DNA of 64,000 bases from JBEDUK01 sp040414485. Lineage in GTDB: Bacteria; Actinomycetota; UBA4738. The stretch is taken from the NCBI GenBank assembly GCA_040414485.1, contig JBEDUK010000061.1, positions 10,678-74,677 on the forward strand, read 5' to 3'. The notes below the pieces were generated by a model. The model searched no databases, was not told where the DNA came from, and saw nothing but the letters and a program-made list of their open reading frames with translations. Shown here piece by piece: positions 60,777-64,000 of this stretch; the stretch's first letter is position 1; every line of letters begins with the position of its first letter. The position numbers and the translations under genes were made by a program.

Positions 60777-61460
60777 TCAGGCCTTCAGTCTCCACGACGA
60801 AAGGATGTCGTCGATCGCGGTCCGGTTCCGCGAGAAGCAGTCGGGGGAGCAGCTCACGATCAGGACGTATTCGTATTGCGCGCGCTGGTCGGTGGCCGCG
60901 ATCTGGGAGACCTCGAGGTTCCCGCCCGACGTCGGCGTCTGTCCCTGGACGATGAACCTCGTCCTGTTGCCCCAGTACCCGCCCGGCAGGGTGAACGCGC
61001 TGTACGCCACCTGGGTGGCGATCCCCTGATCGAGGGCCTGATCCACGTTGTAGTACACGTTGCGGAGGGCCTGCAGCGACAGTTGATCGTGCGCCCCATA
61101 CGGAAGCTTCCGGATCCAGCTCAGCACCGCGGGCTGGTTCAGGAGCCGCCCCGGCGCCGTCAGATCGGTGACCTCGGGACTGGGTTCCGCGTCGAAGCCG
61201 GCGAGGAAGGGATACGTGGACCCGAACGTCGGGTCCTGCGCCGTGCCCAACACCAGGCCCAGGTCGCGCGCCGAATAGGACTTCCAGGTGGACGGCACGC
61301 GAAACACCATCTTGTAGCGGCTGCTGCCGACGTAGGTGTGGCTGGGCGTGGCGCAGCCGCTTGCGAGCGTGGCCACGGCAAGTGCCGCCGCGCACGCGAG
61401 AACCCATCTCGGGCTGCGGACGGCATGACGAACGATAGGGAAGGGCCTGCGGCGGCGCAT
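60777..61460 (-). CDS. Lipoprotein of unknown function
   Basis: A 227-residue lipoprotein. The signal peptide contains VLACAAALAVATLASGC, with the lipobox L-A-S-G-C whose Cys would be lipidated. The mature part is probably a compact alpha/beta domain (YKMVFRVPSTWKSYSARDLG near the start) with two Cys (SCSPDCF) near the end, reminiscent of PsbP/DUF-type lipoproteins. GATAAT (61474-61469) is 8 bases before the ATG, so a leaderless transcript. It is probably co-transcribed with the FtsH-like gene and may be an accessory factor. Confidence 0.65.
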   Translation of the reverse strand: MRRRRPFPIVRHAVRSPRWVLACAAALAVATLASGCATPSHTYVGSSRYKMVFRVPSTWKSYSARDLGLVLGTAQDPTFGSTYPFLAGFDAEPSPEVTDLTAPGRLLNQPAVLSWIRKLPYGAHDQLSLQALRNVYYNVDQALDQGIATQVAYSAFTLPGGYWGNRTRFIVQGQTPTSGGNLEVSQIAATDQRAQYEYVLIVSCSPDCFSRNRTAIDDILSSWRLKA

Positions 61461-61468
61461 CGCGTTCG

Positions 61469-61474
61469 ATTATC
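61469..61474 (-). promoter_or_regulatory. -10 box of the lipoprotein gene
   Basis: GATAAT on the minus strand, 8 bases before the ATG. Confidence 0.5.
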
Positions 61475-61532
61475 GCCGCACGTTCGAGATACGGGAACCC
61501 GTCCGAACGACCGAACGACAGAATCTTCGGAA

Positions 61533-62414
61533 TTACGAGCCCGAGTCTGGCCCGGTGGCCACTGGGCGTGACGGATCGGAGATCCAGTCCGACCACGAAC
61601 CCGGGTAGAGCCGGGCATCTTCGATCCCGGCCAGTTCGAATGCGACGAGTGCGTGGCAGGCCGTGACGCCCGACCCGCAGTGGGCGATCGCGCTGCGCTG
61701 ATCGTGCCCGGGTCGAAGGCCCGCTTCCGCGTACCGGCTCCGCAGTTCCTCGGCGGAACGGAAGCGTCCCGTGGCGGCGTCGACGACGTCGGTCCAGGGG
61801 ACGCTTCGAGCGCCGGGGATGTGCCCGGCGACGGGATCGATCGGCTCCGTCTCGCCCCGGTAGCGTTCGGCGGCGCGCACGTCGACGATCACCGCGTCGG
61901 GGTCGGTGCGAAGCCGTTCGACCTCGTCGGCGTCGACGATCGCCTGACGTGGCCATGGCCTCGGAGTGAACGTCGCGGGCTCCGGCCGCTGGCCTTCGCC
62001 GTGGTCGAGCGGTCCGTCCCATGCCTGGAGGCCGCCGTCGAGCATGGCCACGGGATGGCCGAGGACGTGGAGCATCCACCACAGGCGGGCGGAGGTCGAA
62101 CCTCGCGCGTCGTCGTAGACCACGACGGGCGTTTCGTCGCCGATGCCGACGCGGGACATGGCCGCAGCGAATGCCCGGGGATCAGGCAAGGGATGACGAC
62201 CGCCGGCGCGGTCCTCACGGACGGGAGCGGCGAGGTCGATATCGACGTCGACGTAGATCGCCCCCGGGATGTGCCCTTCGAGGTAGCCGGCCTTGCGTGG
62301 CCGGTCGGGATACCAGCGCGAATCGGCGACCACGATCCTCTTGGCTGGATCCTTGAGCGCCGAACGGAGCCATTCGGCGTCGACGAGCGGTCCGGAGTAC
62401 GGGGTGGTGACCAT
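61533..62414 (-). CDS. Rhodanese-type sulfurtransferase
   Basis: A 293-residue tandem rhodanese. The first (structural) domain includes DSRWYPDRPRKAGYLEGHIPGA; the second carries the active-site loop HCGSGVTACH with the catalytic Cys, preceded by RYRGETEPIDPVAGHIPGA. It moves sulfur from thiosulfate or 3-mercaptopyruvate to cyanide or thiols; the CGSGVTA loop favours the mercaptopyruvate type. The ATG at 62414 is chosen because TAGACT (62431-62426) lies 11 bases upstream; in-frame codons further up lack support. Confidence 0.85.
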   Translation of the reverse strand: MVTTPYSGPLVDAEWLRSALKDPAKRIVVADSRWYPDRPRKAGYLEGHIPGAIYVDVDIDLAAPVREDRAGGRHPLPDPRAFAAAMSRVGIGDETPVVVYDDARGSTSARLWWMLHVLGHPVAMLDGGLQAWDGPLDHGEGQRPEPATFTPRPWPRQAIVDADEVERLRTDPDAVIVDVRAAERYRGETEPIDPVAGHIPGARSVPWTDVVDAATGRFRSAEELRSRYAEAGLRPGHDQRSAIAHCGSGVTACHALVAFELAGIEDARLYPGSWSDWISDPSRPVATGPDSGS

Positions 62415-62425
62415 GTGTTCGGCCA

Positions 62426-62431
62426 AGTCTA
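62426..62431 (-). promoter_or_regulatory. -10 box of the sulfurtransferase gene
   Basis: TAGACT on the minus strand, 11 bases before the ATG. Confidence 0.4.
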
Positions 62432-62534
62432 TGGGCGTCTGAGCGCGCGGCGGCCGGCCGGGTTCACTGCGACCTCCGTCCTCGGGCATGCCGCCTGCCG
62501 GAGGTCAGCGCGGCTTCTGCTGCGGTCGCGCTGG

Positions 62535-62864
62535 TCAACGGTCGGCCCGCTCGGGTCCCAGTAGCTGGAGCAGCATGACCGTCGGCTCGGATGCGACCAG
62601 AGCGTGTGGGCTGCCCGCCGTCATGTGAAGCCAGAAGCCGGGTCCAGCGTCGAGGTCCTCACCGTCGACGGTGAACTGGAGACGTCCAGAGAGGACCTGC
62701 ACGACGGCCGGGCGGGAGGCTCGATGCTCCGTCAGCCCCTCCCCCGCATCGAATGCGAACACCGTCACGTCGAAGGCGTCTGAGCGATGAACGACCTTCG
62801 AGACGACGGCGCCCTGTTGCACGGTGACGGTCTTCACCAGATCCGCGATCGCACTGTGCGCCAT
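62535..62864 (-). CDS. Small cupin protein
   Basis: A 109-residue single-domain cupin. The first cupin motif is seen in AGEGLTEHRASRPAVVQVLSG and the second in GPGFWLHMTAGSPHALVA, with His residues that may bind a metal, although the usual first HxH is reduced to one His. GGAGGAGGAG directly precedes the ATG, a very good ribosome site. Such small cupins are often sensors or isomerases of sugars; no substrate can be named. It lies next to the sulfurtransferase gene in the same direction. Confidence 0.72.
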   Translation of the reverse strand: MAHSAIADLVKTVTVQQGAVVSKVVHRSDAFDVTVFAFDAGEGLTEHRASRPAVVQVLSGRLQFTVDGEDLDAGPGFWLHMTAGSPHALVASEPTVMLLQLLGPERADR

Positions 62865-63156
62865 GTCTCCTCCTCCACGTGATCTTGTTGCGCGATGCGA
62901 GCCCTCGTATCCGTGCAAGACGCCGCCCAGAGGCAGGACCGGATCAAGCAGGATTCCCTTGCGTTCGAACGCGGGCAGTCTCTGGCACCCGCGCCCGGGC
63001 GGCGCTTGTGGTCGGGCATTGCGTAACGCAGGCTATGGTCTGGTTCGTCGACCTGTTCTAGGCTCGCAGACGCGCCGATATGCGTGGTACCAGATCTCCG
63101 ACCACGATATTTCTGAATGCCCCCGCGAAGACGCGGAGACGGGGAGTGGGGGACTG
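62865..63156. other. Non-coding gap before tRNA-Ala
   Basis: 292 bases without a gene that I can support. A 43-codon frame at 62895 has no ribosome site or -10 box. The interval must hold the tRNA promoter, for which no clear -35/-10 pair was found. Confidence 0.4.
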
Positions 63157-63228
63157 GGGGACGTAGCTCAGCGGTAGAGCACCTGGTTTGCAACCAGGGG
63201 GTCGCCGGTTCGAATCCGGTCGTCTCCA
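63157..63228 (+). tRNA. tRNA-Ala (anticodon UGC)
   Basis: A 72-base tRNA. The acceptor GGGGACG pairs with CGTCTCC with one G-U pair; the D arm is TAGCTCAGCGGTAGAGC. The anticodon loop TTTGCAA is flanked by CCTGG and CCAGG, and the T arm is CCGGTTCGAATCCGG. CCA is not encoded. In mycobacteria this gene directly follows tRNA-Ile; here they are 10.5 kb apart. Confidence 0.96.
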
Positions 63229-63413
63229 CGGCCAAGTCGCTGACGGCGCGTTTTCGCCTGTCGGAAGGCCTTTTCGGCTGCGCGAGTCGCTCGGGAAGAC
63301 AGTTTCCACCATTCAAACCACCCCGCCCGGGCGTTCGTGCGCGACCCGTCTGCTCGCGATGGAACGACTTGTGGGAGAACGAGTGGGACGCGCGATCCAA
63401 CGGGCGCGCCGGG
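63229..63413. other. Gap after tRNA-Ala
   Basis: 185 bases. Nothing recognised apart from short GC stretches such as GGAAGGCCTTTTCGG; no attachment-site repeat of the tRNA end was seen within this gap. Confidence 0.3.
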
Positions 63414-64000
63414 TCACGGGTCGGCCAGGATTCTCGCGAACTCGCCTCGGAGGAACTGGCGCACGACCACGGCACGCTGATTGCGCTCTTCGTCCGTCAG
63501 GAAGACCCGCTGGCCCGCCCGACGACGAGCCACGCCATCGACCACGTCGGCAGGGACGCCCCGTTCAGCCATCCTCGCGATGGCTTGGGACTTGGTGATC
63601 AGGACGCCCTCGGAGAGCGTGGCGTCGGCGCGTGCCCACACGGTAAGGCCCAAGTCGACGTACACGTCCTGATTCCAGATCGCGCGCTTCCGCAGAGCTC
63701 GGCTCCAGTAGCCGGCCAACTCGGCCCGCGCGCCGTCACGCAGCTCGTCGCTGCTCATCGGCGGGAGCCACGACGATGGCGGCGGGCCGAACACGTTGAC
63801 GGGGTCAGCCAACAACTCAGCACGGGCGATCCTGCTCAGGGGGCGGCGGAACAGCTCATCGAACGCCCAGGTCCAGTGAGTGAGGGTGACATCCGTGACC
63901 TGATGCTTACAGACGTAGACACAGTGCAGCGCGGATGCCTCCTCGAACTCCTGCGCCAGACGTTGGTGAATCGCCGTCAGCTCCGCGCGGATGGCGGGTA
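63414..64000 (-). CDS. Nucleotidyltransferase-like protein, partial (cut by window edge)
   Basis: The reading frame is open from the right edge to a stop at 63414, at least 195 codons; the start lies outside. The visible part includes DPVNVFGPPPSSWLPP, ELAGYWSRALRKRA, WARADATLSEGVLITKSQAI and RMAERGVPADVV. The helical pattern and S/T-K-x-x-A motif resemble the C-terminal domain (DUF4111) of ANT(3'')/ANT(9)-type aminoglycoside nucleotidyltransferases. The catalytic domain is not in the window, so this assignment is tentative. Confidence 0.5.
   Translation of the reverse strand, partial: PAIRAELTAIHQRLAQEFEEASALHCVYVCKHQVTDVTLTHWTWAFDELFRRPLSRIARAELLADPVNVFGPPPSSWLPPMSSDELRDGARAELAGYWSRALRKRAIWNQDVYVDLGLTVWARADATLSEGVLITKSQAIARMAERGVPADVVDGVARRRAGQRVFLTDEERNQRAVVVRQFLRGEFARILADP

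Noticed and set aside
58502..60955. 817-codon plus-strand frame opposite the FtsH-like gene
   Set aside because: Antisense shadow, composed of Arg/Val/His/Asp low-complexity stretches, no start signal.
62895..63026. 43-codon frame before tRNA-Ala
   Set aside because: No ribosome site, no -10 box at a suitable distance, no recognisable protein features.

Overview
This is a high-GC chromosomal window that spans the replication origin of an actinobacterium (Actinomycetota). The evidence is the gene order around the origin. On the right of the origin it reads dnaA, dnaN, recF, DUF721, gyrB, gyrA, DUF3566, tRNA-Ile. On the left it reads rpmH, rnpA, yidD, yidC, jag, rsmG, parA, parB, then an amidase, trxA, trxB, an anti-sigma factor, an ECF sigma factor, murJ, a DUF6049-like protein and the CCA-adding enzyme. 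This is the same backbone order as the Mycobacterium tuberculosis Rv3907-to-Rv0007 region. The genus cannot be named from the sequence alone. Many genes start directly at, or a few bases after, a TANNNT -10 box, so leaderless transcripts look common.

Positions 1-10,456 hold envelope and housekeeping genes: an LCP-family transferase, a cation exchanger, an MrfA/YprA-type helicase, a PPOX-fold oxidoreductase, and a coupled VapB-VapC-LOG-DUF1028 cluster. A lipid-linked glycan flippase and a phosphodiesterase follow on the minus strand. Positions 10,590-15,347 carry three tandem secreted six-Asp-box beta-propellers bounded by hairpins. Positions 15,363-17,312 hold a padR-ino1 pair behind a striking array of 13-bp repeats. 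Positions 17,396-26,531 hold a Cys-rich mini-protein, an MFS exporter, DUF2252, a TMEM175-type channel, a Tet(M)-like ribosome protection factor joined to the nickel superoxide dismutase maturation protease, sodN itself, the CCA enzyme and a TSUP exporter.

Positions 26,573-35,329 (plus strand) are the conserved murJ / ECF sigma / anti-sigma / thioredoxin / peptidoglycan amidase block, with an extra TadE-like gene inserted. Positions 35,411-41,043 (minus strand) are the par-rsmG-jag-yidC-yidD-rnpA-rpmH operon, with a parS site over the rsmG start codon. A 39-codon membrane-protein gene is coupled to parB. The rpmH-dnaA and dnaA-dnaN gaps contain DnaA-box-like sites and are the candidate origin. 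GyrA carries a full-size class 1 intein with a LAGLIDADG endonuclease domain at the catalytic tyrosine.

Positions 52,605-63,156 separate tRNA-Ile from tRNA-Ala, which are neighbours in mycobacteria, and hold accessory genes. These are a GNAT plus N-acylamino acid racemase pair, a LolA/RseB-like secreted protein, an ABC exporter, an FtsH-like membrane protease with a lipoprotein, a sulfurtransferase and a cupin. Just before the GNAT gene is a compact region with a 13-codon reading frame behind an exceptionally strong ribosome binding site, followed by two hairpins. It is the least explained element here. The right edge cuts a gene that resembles aminoglycoside nucleotidyltransferases.
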